Shown here piece after piece: positions 33,965-41,959 of a stretch of DNA of 64,000 nucleotides. The notes below the pieces were generated by a model. It was not told the DNA's origin and searched no databases. It saw only the letters and a program-made list of their open reading frames with translations. Source of the stretch: Gilvirhabdus luticola (GTDB lineage: Bacteria; Bacteroidota; Bacteroidia; Flavobacteriales; Flavobacteriaceae); assembly GCF_032583975.1 (NCBI RefSeq), contig NZ_JAWHTF010000001.1; one strand, written 5' to 3'. Position 1 is the first letter of the stretch. Each line of letters begins with the position of its first letter. The position numbers were made by a program, and so were the translations under genes.

Positions 33965-34450
33965 ATGGATTTAAAGGACATTCAAAACTTAATCAAATTT
34001 GTTGCTAAATCTGGTGCCAGTGAGGTTAAATTAGAAATGGGTGACGTAAAAGTCACGATAAAAACTGGAAAAGACGATAAGGAAGAATCAACAACTTATG
34101 TACAGCAAATCCCAGTAAGCGCACCTGTTGCTCAAGTTCAGGCAACTCAACCGCCTGTGGCAGAAACTCCAGCTTCATCAACAGAAAAATCCTCGACGGA
34201 TGATTCAAAATACATAACAATAAAATCCCCAATTATTGGAACGTTTTATCGCAAATCGGCTCCAGACAAACCTGTTTTTGTTGAAGTAGGTCAAACAATT
34301 GCAGAAGGCGATGTGCTTTGTATTATTGAAGCCATGAAACTATTTAATGAAATTGAATCAGAAATTTCAGGGAAGGTAGTTAAGATTTTAGTAGATGACG
34401 CCTCACCTGTTGAGTTTGATCAACCATTATTTTTAGTAGACCCCTCATAA
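33965..34450 (+). CDS. accB: Biotin carboxyl carrier protein of acetyl-CoA carboxylase
   Basis: The 161-residue protein has an N-terminal helix region, a Pro/Ala/Thr-rich linker (about 50-75) and a C-terminal biotinyl domain. Lys125 in the sequence IIEAMKLFNEI is the biotinylated residue, and SPIIGTFYRKSAPDKP near 88-103 carries the thumb typical of AccB. It passes carboxyl groups from biotin carboxylase to the carboxyltransferase. accC follows after an 83-base spacer occupied by an inverted repeat. Length is ordinary. Confidence 0.97.
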   Translation: MDLKDIQNLIKFVAKSGASEVKLEMGDVKVTIKTGKDDKEESTTYVQQIPVSAPVAQVQATQPPVAETPASSTEKSSTDDSKYITIKSPIIGTFYRKSAPDKPVFVEVGQTIAEGDVLCIIEAMKLFNEIESEISGKVVKILVDDASPVEFDQPLFLVDPS

Positions 34451-34451
34451 C

Positions 34452-34521
34452 AATTGAAAATTCCAATCCACAAATCCCAAAACCCAATTATTGGAATTTG
34501 GTGCTTGGAAATTGAATTTTT
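34452..34521. repeat. Imperfect inverted repeat between accB and accC
   Basis: The left arm (34452-34489) is rich in ATTCCAA and AAATCCCAA units; the right arm (34488-34521) contains TTGGAATTTGG and TTGGAAATTGAATTTT, roughly its complement. Folded, the 70 bases give a long interrupted A/T-rich hairpin. Units of this kind recall dispersed repeats of flavobacterial genomes, but no second copy was noticed in this window. Confidence 0.55.
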
Positions 34522-34533
34522 AAAACCAAAGTT

Positions 34534-35883
34534 ATGTTTAAAAAAATACTGATAGCAAATAGAGGCGAAATAGCCTTACGTATTATTAGAACCTGCATGG
34601 AAATGGGAATCAAAACCGTTGCGGTTTATTCCAAAGCTGATGAAGAGAGCTTGCATGTGAAATTTGCAGACGAAGCAGTTTGTATTGGTCCACCGCCAAG
34701 TAGTGAGTCGTATCTAAAAATGTCAAATATTATTGCGGCAGCCGAAATCACAAATGCTGATGCGATTCATCCTGGTTATGGATTTTTATCTGAAAATGCT
34801 AAATTTTCAAAAATTTGTGAAGAACACCAAATAAAATTTATTGGGGCTTCTGCCGAAATGATTTCTAAAATGGGGGATAAGGCAACAGCAAAAGCGACTA
34901 TGAAAGCAGCTGGAGTACCTTGTGTACCTGGTAGCGAAGGGATTATTGAAGATTTTGAAGAGTGTGAGAAACTTGCAAAAGAAATAGGTTTTCCAGTGAT
35001 GCTTAAAGCAACTGCTGGAGGAGGCGGAAAGGGTATGCGCGCAGTTTGGAAACCAGAAAAATTAAAAGACGCATGGGAATCAGCAAGACAAGAATCTAAA
35101 GCTGCATTTGGCAACGACGGCATGTATATGGAAAAGCTCATCGAGGAACCTAGGCATATCGAAATTCAAATTGTAGGAGATTCCACAGGTAGAGCATGCC
35201 ATTTATCGGAAAGAGATTGTTCTATTCAAAGGCGTCACCAAAAACTAACAGAAGAGGTACCTTCTCCATTTATGACGTCGGCTCTTCGTAAAAAAATGGG
35301 TGAAGCAGCAGTAAAAGCAGCCGAATTTATTAAATATGAAGGTGCAGGAACAGTAGAGTTTTTGGTTGATAAACATAGAAACTTCTATTTCATGGAAATG
35401 AATACTCGAATTCAAGTTGAGCACCCTATCACAGAACAAGTTATTGATTTCGATTTAATAAGAGAACAAATACTTGTTGCTGCTGGTGTGCCAATCTCTG
35501 GAAAGAATTATACTCCAAACTTACATTCAATTGAGTGTAGGATTAATGCTGAAGATCCGTTTAACGGATTCAGACCATCTCCAGGTAAAATAACAACATT
35601 ACATTCTCCTGGCGGGCATGGAGTAAGATTGGATACTCATGTTTATGCAGGGTATACTATTCCGCCTAATTATGATTCTATGATAGCAAAGTTAATTACT
35701 ACAGCACAAACACGTGAAGAAGCTATCAATAAAATGAAACGTGCGTTGGACGAATTCATTATTGAAGGGATTAAAACCACGATTCCATTTCATCGACAAT
35801 TAATGGAGCATCCAGATTATTTAGCGGGTAATTATACTACAAAATTTATGGAAGATTTTGTAATACAAAAAGAAGAAGAATAG
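34534..35883 (+). CDS. accC: Biotin carboxylase subunit of acetyl-CoA carboxylase
   Basis: The 449-residue ATP-grasp enzyme carboxylates the biotin of AccB. Recognisable parts are KKILIANRGEIALRIIRTC at the N-terminus, AIHPGYGFLSENA near 77-89, KATAGGGGKGMR near 159-170 (ATP loop), ERDCSIQRRHQKL near 227-239, MEMNTRIQVEHPITE near 287-301 and the arginine region SIECRINAEDP. Length is normal. It follows accB across an 83-base repeat-containing spacer and ends at a clear terminator. Confidence 0.97.
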   Translation: MFKKILIANRGEIALRIIRTCMEMGIKTVAVYSKADEESLHVKFADEAVCIGPPPSSESYLKMSNIIAAAEITNADAIHPGYGFLSENAKFSKICEEHQIKFIGASAEMISKMGDKATAKATMKAAGVPCVPGSEGIIEDFEECEKLAKEIGFPVMLKATAGGGGKGMRAVWKPEKLKDAWESARQESKAAFGNDGMYMEKLIEEPRHIEIQIVGDSTGRACHLSERDCSIQRRHQKLTEEVPSPFMTSALRKKMGEAAVKAAEFIKYEGAGTVEFLVDKHRNFYFMEMNTRIQVEHPITEQVIDFDLIREQILVAAGVPISGKNYTPNLHSIECRINAEDPFNGFRPSPGKITTLHSPGGHGVRLDTHVYAGYTIPPNYDSMIAKLITTAQTREEAINKMKRALDEFIIEGIKTTIPFHRQLMEHPDYLAGNYTTKFMEDFVIQKEEE

Positions 35884-35897
35884 ATCAACAAATAATA

Positions 35898-35924
35898 GCT
35901 CCGAATTTTTTTCGGAGTTTTTTA
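35898..35924 (+). terminator. Terminator after accC
   Basis: CTCCGAA (35899-35905) pairs with TTCGGAG (35911-35917) across a T-rich loop, followed by TTTTTT. It closes the fabH-accBC unit. Confidence 0.8.
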
Positions 35925-35962
35925 TAATGTATCTTTTTTCTTGACTAAACTGATTTCATAAA

Positions 35963-37075
35963 ATGAATTTAAGTTATTGGGAAATTAAAAGTTGGCTTAC
36001 AAATGTTGACTTTACAATTGTAGGAAGTGGAATTGTAGGATTAAATTGTGCAATACAGCTTAAAAACAAGTTTCCAAAAGCAAATATTCTTGTTTTAGAA
36101 AAAGGGGTTTTACCTCAAGGAGCTAGCACAAAAAATGCAGGTTTTGCTTGCTTTGGAAGTTTGAGCGAAATAATAGAAGATTTAAAATTGCATACAGAAG
36201 AAGAAGTCCTAGAACTTATAAATAAGCGTATAAAAGGGCTAATATTATTAAGAAGAACTTTAGGAGACAAAATAATTGATTACAAACAGTTTGGTGGTTT
36301 TGAGTTGTTCCCTATAAATGACAATCAACTTTTCGAAACGTGTTTTTCTAAAAGAGAATTAGTTAATCAATTATTAAAACCTGTTTTGGGTAAAGATGTA
36401 TTCACATTAAAAGCAAACAGTTTTGGTTTTAAAAACATTAAAGAACAATATATTTATAATGAGTTTGAAGGGCAGTTAGATACAGGAAAGATGATGGATG
36501 CTTTATTGCACCAAACCACTTCAAAAGGGGTTAAAATATTAAACAATATTTCTGTAGAAGGTTTTTCAGAACATAACAATTCGGTTAAAGTAAGGACAGA
36601 TAAATTTGAACTTTCCACATCAAATTTAATTATAGCAACAAATGGTTTCGCTTCAAAACTTATTAATGAAGACGTAAAACCAGCCAGAGCACAAGTTTTA
36701 ATTACTAAACCAATTGAAAACCTTCATATTAAAGGGACATTTCATCTTGATAAAGGTTATTATTATTTTAGAAATATAAACAATAGAATTCTTTTTGGAG
36801 GAGGTAGAAATCTTGATTTTAAAAGAGAAGAAACTATGACTTTTGGTGAAACGGAACTTGTCCAAAACAAACTAGAACATTTTTTAAAAACAGTGATTCT
36901 TCCAGAGACACCATTTGAGATTGATATGAGATGGAGCGGAATTATGGGTGTTGGAAACCAAAAGAAACTACTTGTAAAACAAATATCTAATCGAGTGTTT
37001 TGTGGCGTGAGACTTGGCGGTATGGGAGTTGCTATAGGAAGCTTAATCGGTAAAGAAATTGCAGATTTGTTATAA
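35963..37075 (+). CDS. FAD-dependent oxidoreductase (DAO family)
   Basis: The 370-residue protein opens, after a short N-terminal helix, with the FAD-binding FTIVGSGIVGLNCAIQLK (about 18-35), then LEKGVLPQGASTKNAGFACF near 45-64, the glycine-oxidase/D-amino-acid-oxidase style second motif. The C-terminal GVRLGGMGVAIGSLIGKEIA completes the FAD site. DAO proteins oxidise amines or amino acids, or act on tRNA bases; the substrate cannot be told here. The stop codon is directly followed by the ATG of the GreA-C-like gene (TAAATG), indicating coupling. Confidence 0.85.
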   Translation: MNLSYWEIKSWLTNVDFTIVGSGIVGLNCAIQLKNKFPKANILVLEKGVLPQGASTKNAGFACFGSLSEIIEDLKLHTEEEVLELINKRIKGLILLRRTLGDKIIDYKQFGGFELFPINDNQLFETCFSKRELVNQLLKPVLGKDVFTLKANSFGFKNIKEQYIYNEFEGQLDTGKMMDALLHQTTSKGVKILNNISVEGFSEHNNSVKVRTDKFELSTSNLIIATNGFASKLINEDVKPARAQVLITKPIENLHIKGTFHLDKGYYYFRNINNRILFGGGRNLDFKREETMTFGETELVQNKLEHFLKTVILPETPFEIDMRWSGIMGVGNQKKLLVKQISNRVFCGVRLGGMGVAIGSLIGKEIADLL

Positions 37076-37525
37076 ATGAATATTAAGGGAGAACTATATA
37101 AAAAGTGCTTAACTTATATTGAAAATAGATTGGAAACAATTAATACAGCTATTTCTGAAATACAAGAATCGTTAACATCTGAAACTAAAAGCTCGGCTGG
37201 CGACAAACACGAAACAAGTAGGGCAATGTTGCAGATTGAAAGAGAAAAAATAGGAAATCAATTTGCCGAAACACAAAAATTAAAACACACACTTTCAAAA
37301 ATTAAAATCACTAAAGCTTCTAATGCTGTTACATTAGGTAGCATTGTTTATACAACACAAAACAATTATTTTGTCTCAATAAGTATAGGAGAATTGAAAA
37401 TAAATGATCTTACTTTTTATGCAGTTTCTCTAAATACTCCAATAGGAAAGTTATTATTATCAAAACGGATTGGAGATGAAATAGTTTTTAGAAACGAGAA
37501 GTTTGAAGTAACGGATATTATTTAA
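37076..37525 (+). CDS. Small coiled-coil protein with a GreA/GreB C-terminal-like domain
   Basis: The 149-residue protein has a helical N-terminal half (about 1-85) with the conserved run KSSAGDKHETSRAML (51-65). Its C-terminal half ends TPIGKLLLSKRIGDEIVFRN then EKFEVTDI, resembling the SPLGxALLGKKxGD ending of GreA/GreB, the FKBP-like domain that docks on RNA polymerase. Homologs are often mislabelled 3-oxoacyl-ACP synthase; nothing here supports that. It could be a polymerase-binding factor, which is inference. It abuts the FAD oxidoreductase stop and overlaps the ABC ATPase gene by 8 bases on the other strand. Confidence 0.7.
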   Translation: MNIKGELYKKCLTYIENRLETINTAISEIQESLTSETKSSAGDKHETSRAMLQIEREKIGNQFAETQKLKHTLSKIKITKASNAVTLGSIVYTTQNNYFVSISIGELKINDLTFYAVSLNTPIGKLLLSKRIGDEIVFRNEKFEVTDII

Positions 37526-38429
37526 AAATTTCAAAGTGAATAATGTCATCTTGATTTATTTCACAAACGTTCTCAATAAAAATACTTTTACCTTTGAAAT
37601 TTACTTCAATAAGATAATATGTACCATTAAAGTATGAATGCCTCACTGCAGCTTTTAAATTGGACTTGGAAACAATTTTTAACTGATGAGCATAAACAAT
37701 CTCACCGTTTATTACATTATATTCTCCAAAAAATGAGGCTATCAAACTATTTTTAGGATTGTTGAACAAATTTCTTGGTGTGTCTTTTGCCATTACTCTT
37801 CCGTTGTCTAACGCAATAATAGAATCTGCATAAGAAAGAACATCATCTTTATCGTGCGTGGCTACAACACAAGAGATGTTTTTGTTTTTTAAAAAAGAAA
37901 ACAAATTACGTCTCAAAGATTGTTTTTTAAAATTATCTATATGACTGAACGGCTCATCAAGTAGAATAATTTCGGGTTGTTTGGCAATCGCTCTGGCCAA
38001 TGCCACACGCTGTTTTTGCCCACCACTTAAAAGTTTCACTTTTGTTTTTGAAAAACTTGAAAGCTCAACCACTTCAAGAAGCTCGTTGATACGTTTTTGC
38101 TTTTCATTCAAATAAAAGTTTGATAGAAATTCACCAATGTTTTCTTCAACAGTTTTGTACGGCATTAAATCAAATTCTTGAGCCACATATTTCATAAATT
38201 CAGGACCTGCTATAAGATTGTATTTTGGACCAAGAACTTCAATGTTATTCCAAAAAATTTGTCCGTTATTTAAATCAAACTCACCATAAATAAGCTTTAA
38301 AAGCGTTGACTTTCCAGAACCACTTTCACCAATAATTGAAACATGTTCTCCAGCATTTACATTAAAACTGATATTGTTTAAAACAAGAGCATTTTTATAA
38401 CCAAATGAGATATTTATTACTTGAAGCAT
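37518..38429 (-). CDS. ABC transporter ATP-binding protein, no permease nearby
   Basis: The 303-residue ATPase has Walker A GESGSGKST (34-42), the Q-loop region near AQEFDLMPY, signature LSGGQKQRVALARA (about 134-147) and Walker B IILLDEPFSHID (about 153-164), with the switch histidine in VATHDKDD. Residues about 235-303 form a small beta-rich tail (KIVSKSNLKAAVRHSYFNGT) like the TOBE-type regulatory part of importers of the CysA/PotA group. No permease or binding-protein gene is adjacent, so the partner and substrate are unknown. The 3' end overlaps the GreA-C-like gene by 8 bases. Confidence 0.88.
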   Translation of the reverse strand: MLQVINISFGYKNALVLNNISFNVNAGEHVSIIGESGSGKSTLLKLIYGEFDLNNGQIFWNNIEVLGPKYNLIAGPEFMKYVAQEFDLMPYKTVEENIGEFLSNFYLNEKQKRINELLEVVELSSFSKTKVKLLSGGQKQRVALARAIAKQPEIILLDEPFSHIDNFKKQSLRRNLFSFLKNKNISCVVATHDKDDVLSYADSIIALDNGRVMAKDTPRNLFNNPKNSLIASFFGEYNVINGEIVYAHQLKIVSKSNLKAAVRHSYFNGTYYLIEVNFKGKSIFIENVCEINQDDIIHFEIFK

Positions 38430-38462
38430 TATAGATTCTTTAAAGTATAAAAATAGAATAAA

Positions 38463-38491
38463 AAAATTCGCTCGAGTTGAGAGCGAATTTT
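38463..38491 (-). terminator. Terminator after asd
   Basis: AAAATTCGCTC (38463-38473) pairs with GAGCGAATTTT (38481-38491) around a 7-base loop. Flanking A/T tracts fit termination of asd on the minus strand before the ABC ATPase gene. Confidence 0.75.
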
Positions 38492-38517
38492 ATATTCTAA
38501 TCTTAAAGCAAACGAGG

Positions 38518-39507
38518 TTATACTAAATTATTTTCTACTAAATATTCACCAATTTGAATCGCATTCGTAGCAGCTCCTTTACGCAAGTTGTCTGCAACAA
38601 TCCACATGTTTAATGTATTAGGTTGGGTTTCGTCCCTACGTATTCTACCAACAAAAACGTCATCTTTATCATGTGCGAAAATTGGCATTGGATAGGTGTT
38701 TGTCTCTATATTATCTTGTACTACGACTCCAGGTGTTTGGCTCAAAAGCTGCCTAACTTCAGTTAAATTAAAATCATTTTCAAACTCAACATTAACAGCT
38801 TCAGAATGTCCGCCTGCAGTAGGAATTCTAACTGCTGTTGCAGTTACCGAAAATGTTCTGTCATTAAAAATCTTTTGTGGTTCACGAGCCAATTTCATTT
38901 CTTCTTTGGTATAGCCATTTTCTAGAAACACATCACAATGCGGTAAGGCATTTCTGCCAATTGGATAAGGATAAGCCATTTCACCTTCTATTCCAGCAAT
39001 TTCATTTTCCAATTGTTTAACGGCTTTTAGTCCTGTTCCAGAGACAGATTGATAGGTTGAAACCACAACACGTTTCATTTTATATTTTTCGTGTAAAGGT
39101 TTTAAAGCCAAAACCATTTGTATGGTTGAACAGTTTGGATTGGCAATAATCTTATCATCTTTAGTTAGCTCTTTTGCGTTTATTTCTGGAACTATTAATT
39201 TTTTTGTTGGATCCATTCTCCAAGCCGAAGAATTATCTATTACAGTTGTCCCGGCTTCAGCAAATTTTGGAGCCCACTCTAAAGACGTGTCTCCTCCAGC
39301 AGAAAATATTGCAATATCTGGCTTTGCCTCAACAGCGTCTGCAAGGCTGATTACAGTATAATCTTCATTTTTATATTTTAAGATTTTTCCAACAGAGCGT
39401 TCTGATGCAACAACTAATAATTCACTAATAGGGAAATTGCGTTCCGCCAATACTTTTAACATTACTTCGCCTACCATTCCTGTCGCTCCAACTACGGCTA
39501 CTTTCAT
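38518..39507 (-). CDS. asd: Aspartate-semialdehyde dehydrogenase
   Basis: From ATG 39507 the protein has 329 residues; an in-frame TTG three codons earlier is unnecessary. It reduces aspartyl phosphate to aspartate semialdehyde, the branch point to lysine, methionine, threonine and diaminopimelate. KVAVVGATGMVGEVML holds the NADP-binding loop, IANPNCSTIQMVLALKP near 123-139 contains the catalytic cysteine, and TYQSVSGTG near 154 and RIPTAGGHSEAVNVE near 228-242 (catalytic His) complete the site. Length is normal. It has its own terminator and appears to be a single-gene unit. Confidence 0.97.
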   Translation of the reverse strand: MKVAVVGATGMVGEVMLKVLAERNFPISELLVVASERSVGKILKYKNEDYTVISLADAVEAKPDIAIFSAGGDTSLEWAPKFAEAGTTVIDNSSAWRMDPTKKLIVPEINAKELTKDDKIIANPNCSTIQMVLALKPLHEKYKMKRVVVSTYQSVSGTGLKAVKQLENEIAGIEGEMAYPYPIGRNALPHCDVFLENGYTKEEMKLAREPQKIFNDRTFSVTATAVRIPTAGGHSEAVNVEFENDFNLTEVRQLLSQTPGVVVQDNIETNTYPMPIFAHDKDDVFVGRIRRDETQPNTLNMWIVADNLRKGAATNAIQIGEYLVENNLV

Positions 39508-39572
39508 TTTTAACAAATTTTAAGTGACAAAAGTAATTATTAATTTAATTGGTTGACCATAAAAGAATAAAA

Positions 39573-39601
39573 AAACCACTTCTAAAAAAAAGAAGTGGTT
39601 T
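39573..39601 (-). terminator. Terminator after mscL
   Basis: AAACCACTTCT (39573-39583) pairs with AGAAGTGGTTT (39591-39601) around seven A residues. Read on the minus strand, the stem is followed by a run of T, so it ends mscL. Confidence 0.8.
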
Positions 39602-39636
39602 GGTTAATAATATATAGTGTAGCGGTAGCTAAATCA

Positions 39637-40038
39637 CTATTTTTTTAATAAATCTCTAATTTCAGCGAGAAGGTCATTATCTGAAGGACCTGCAGGTGGC
39701 GCTGGAGCCTCTTCTTCTTTTTTCTTCATTTTGTTGATACCTTTAATAACCATAAACATAACAAAGGCAACAATAATGAAGTCAATAGTATTTGTTAAAA
39801 AATCACCATAAAGTATAGCAACTTCTCCAGTTACTTCACCAGCATCATTGGCCACACCTTCCGTAATGACATATTTTAAGTCTTTAAAATCTGAATTAAA
39901 AATTAATCCAACTAAAGGAGAAATAATTCCACCCGTAAAAGAAGTCACTACTTTATTAAAAGCAGCACCCATAACAAAAGCAACAGCAATATCTACCAAG
40001 TTGCCTTTCATCGCAAATTCTTTAAATTCTTTAAGCAT
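39637..40038 (-). CDS. mscL: Large-conductance mechanosensitive channel
   Basis: The 133-residue protein is an MscL: FKEFAMKGNLVDIAVAFVMGAAF covers the N-terminal amphipathic helix and TM1, SFTGGIISPLVGL is the conserved following loop, and TM2 is NTIDFIIVAFVMFMVIKG. The C-terminus is a lysine-rich cytoplasmic helix, KKKEEEAPAPPAGPSDNDLL then AEIRDLLKK. It opens under membrane tension to release solutes after hypo-osmotic shock, fitting a salt-exposed organism. It has its own terminator and stands alone between asd and alr. Confidence 0.96.
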   Translation of the reverse strand: MLKEFKEFAMKGNLVDIAVAFVMGAAFNKVVTSFTGGIISPLVGLIFNSDFKDLKYVITEGVANDAGEVTGEVAILYGDFLTNTIDFIIVAFVMFMVIKGINKMKKKEEEAPAPPAGPSDNDLLAEIRDLLKK

Positions 40039-40110
40039 AATTTAAAATTTTTAGTTAGTGAGCGACTAATATAAATAAAAATCATAAAAGGATAATCGAA
40101 ATAAATGGTG

Positions 40111-41217
40111 TTATTTTACAATAACGCGTCTAATTCGTTGAGAAATAGCAGTAATTATTTCGTAAGAAATGGTATTGGCTGTTGCAGAAAACTCGGTAGC
40201 TGTTGGATTTTTTCCAAAAACAATAACCTCATCACCTTCTTCACAATTAATGTTAGTGATATTGACCATAATCATATCCATACAAACATTTCCAATAATA
40301 GGCGCTTTTCGCCCGTGAATAATAACATAACCTTTTCCATTGCCATATTGTCTGCCAATTCCATCTGCATGACCTATTGGAATAGTCGCAGATTTCAATA
40401 AAGAGTCGCTTTTGTAAGCCCTGTTATATCCAACAGTTTCACCAGGTCCAATTTTATGAATTTGTGAAATTACTGATTTTAAAGTTGCTATGGGTTTGAA
40501 GTTTTTGTCTTCGACTTCTGAATTCCCAAAACCATATAAACCAATTCCACTGCGCACCATATCTAAATGCGCATCAGGATAATTTAAAATTCCAGATGTA
40601 TTGCATATATGAGATATTGGTTCATGACCTATTCTTTCAATAAAATGGTTTTTAATTGTGTTGAAAGTATTTATTTGATTTTGAGTAAACTCTTTTTCGT
40701 CTAAATCTTCACTTGCTGCCAAATGAGAAAATATCGATTTCACTTTTACTGCTTGAGAAGCTTCGCTTTTTGAAATGATATAATCAATATCATTTTCCCA
40801 AAATCCAAGTCTGTTCAAGCCCGTATTGAATTTTACATGAACAGGATAATTACTTTGGTTTTCTTTTTGGGCCACTTCAATAAATTCTTTTAGAACTTTT
40901 GCGTTATAGAGGCTTGGTTCCAGACATCGCTCAATAATAAGATTAAAATTTACAGGTTGTGGATGTAAAACCAAAATAGGTGTAGTTATCCCTGCATCAC
41001 GCAACACAACTCCTTCATTTGTATAAGCAACAGCAAAATAATCAACATTTAGATTTTCAAGATGTTTTGCAATAACAACAGCGTCGCTTCCATAAGCAAA
41101 TGCCTTAATTACTGCTAAAAATTTAGTATTAGGCGTAAGTTTGGATTTTAAATACTCGTAATTATGTTTAAGAGCTTTTAAATCTATCTCAAGAATGGTT
41201 TCTTGCGGTTTAGGCAT
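40111..41217 (-). CDS. alr: Alanine racemase
   Basis: I place the start at ATG 41217, giving 368 residues beginning MPKPQETILEIDLKAL. A longer frame reaching 41256 would lie deep in tdk. The PLP lysine is Lys38 in FLAVIKAFAYGSDA; the second catalytic residue, tyrosine, is in ETVGYNRAYKSD; MVRSGIGLYGF and GNVCMDMIMVNIT are typical. It makes D-alanine for peptidoglycan. The ATG overlaps the tdk stop by 8 bases (ATGCCTAA), so the two are translationally coupled. Length is normal. Confidence 0.95.
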   Translation of the reverse strand: MPKPQETILEIDLKALKHNYEYLKSKLTPNTKFLAVIKAFAYGSDAVVIAKHLENLNVDYFAVAYTNEGVVLRDAGITTPILVLHPQPVNFNLIIERCLEPSLYNAKVLKEFIEVAQKENQSNYPVHVKFNTGLNRLGFWENDIDYIISKSEASQAVKVKSIFSHLAASEDLDEKEFTQNQINTFNTIKNHFIERIGHEPISHICNTSGILNYPDAHLDMVRSGIGLYGFGNSEVEDKNFKPIATLKSVISQIHKIGPGETVGYNRAYKSDSLLKSATIPIGHADGIGRQYGNGKGYVIIHGRKAPIIGNVCMDMIMVNITNINCEEGDEVIVFGKNPTATEFSATANTISYEIITAISQRIRRVIVK

Positions 41218-41857
41218 TTGATTTATTGGATTTTGAAAGCACTTCTTCGGCATCATTAACCTTCATGTTTCGCACTTTATCACGTAACATGGCTTTATAG
41301 AAAGCGGCTCGACTTAAGGGCTCGTATTCGTCCACTTCACCAAGAAGAACAAGGTCGTTACTTTTTGCTTTTCGGTAACTATATTGAGCTAAATTCCCAG
41401 TTCTAGTACAAACCGCATGCACTTTGGTAACATATTCTGCTGTAGCCATTAAATTTGGCATTGGTCCAAAAGGGTTTCCTTTAAAATCCATATCTAAACC
41501 AGCAACAATCACGCGAACACCTCTATTAGCTAATTCATTACAAACATGAACAATTTCATCATCAAAAAACTGTGCTTCATCAATGCCTACTACATCACAA
41601 TCAGTCGCCAGAATCGGAATATTGGCAGCCGCAGGAACAGGAGTTGAACGAATCTCGTTGTCATCATGAGAAATTACTTTTTCGTCATCATAACGTCTAT
41701 CAATAGAAGGTTTGAAGATTTCAACTTTTTGTCTGGCGAATTTAGCACGCTTCAGTCTGCGAATCAATTCTTCAGTTTTGCCAGAAAACATGGAGCCGCA
41801 AATAACTTCTATCCAGCCAAATTGTTCTTTATGATTTACTGTATTTTCGAGAAACAT
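41210..41857 (-). CDS. tdk: Thymidine kinase
   Basis: The 215-residue enzyme phosphorylates thymidine in salvage. Walker A is CGSMFSGKTEELIRRL near 20-35, DCDVVGIDEAQFFDD near 87-101 carries the Walker B and catalytic Glu, and GLDMDFKGNPFGPMPNL is the lasso loop that binds thymine. The zinc-binding cysteines expected near the C-terminus are reduced to CTRTGN. It overlaps alr by 8 bases and is transcribed just upstream of it. Length fits type II kinases. Confidence 0.95.
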   Translation of the reverse strand: MFLENTVNHKEQFGWIEVICGSMFSGKTEELIRRLKRAKFARQKVEIFKPSIDRRYDDEKVISHDDNEIRSTPVPAAANIPILATDCDVVGIDEAQFFDDEIVHVCNELANRGVRVIVAGLDMDFKGNPFGPMPNLMATAEYVTKVHAVCTRTGNLAQYSYRKAKSNDLVLLGEVDEYEPLSRAAFYKAMLRDKVRNMKVNDAEEVLSKSNKSNA

Positions 41858-41959
41858 TTTGTAATTTTAACACTAAAACGAATCAAAGTTTCGTTTTTAT
41901 AAAGGTGGCGTAAATTTATTAAAAAACAAAAATCTAAATTAGATTAAATCATAAAAGTT

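Noticed and set aside
40105..40401. 98-codon plus-strand frame opposite alr
   Set aside because: Antisense shadow of alr with no initiation signal or recognisable motif.
41218..41256. Longer N-terminus of alr
   Set aside because: It lies deep inside tdk and adds no recognisable residues; ATG 41217 gives the standard MPKPQETILEIDL start.
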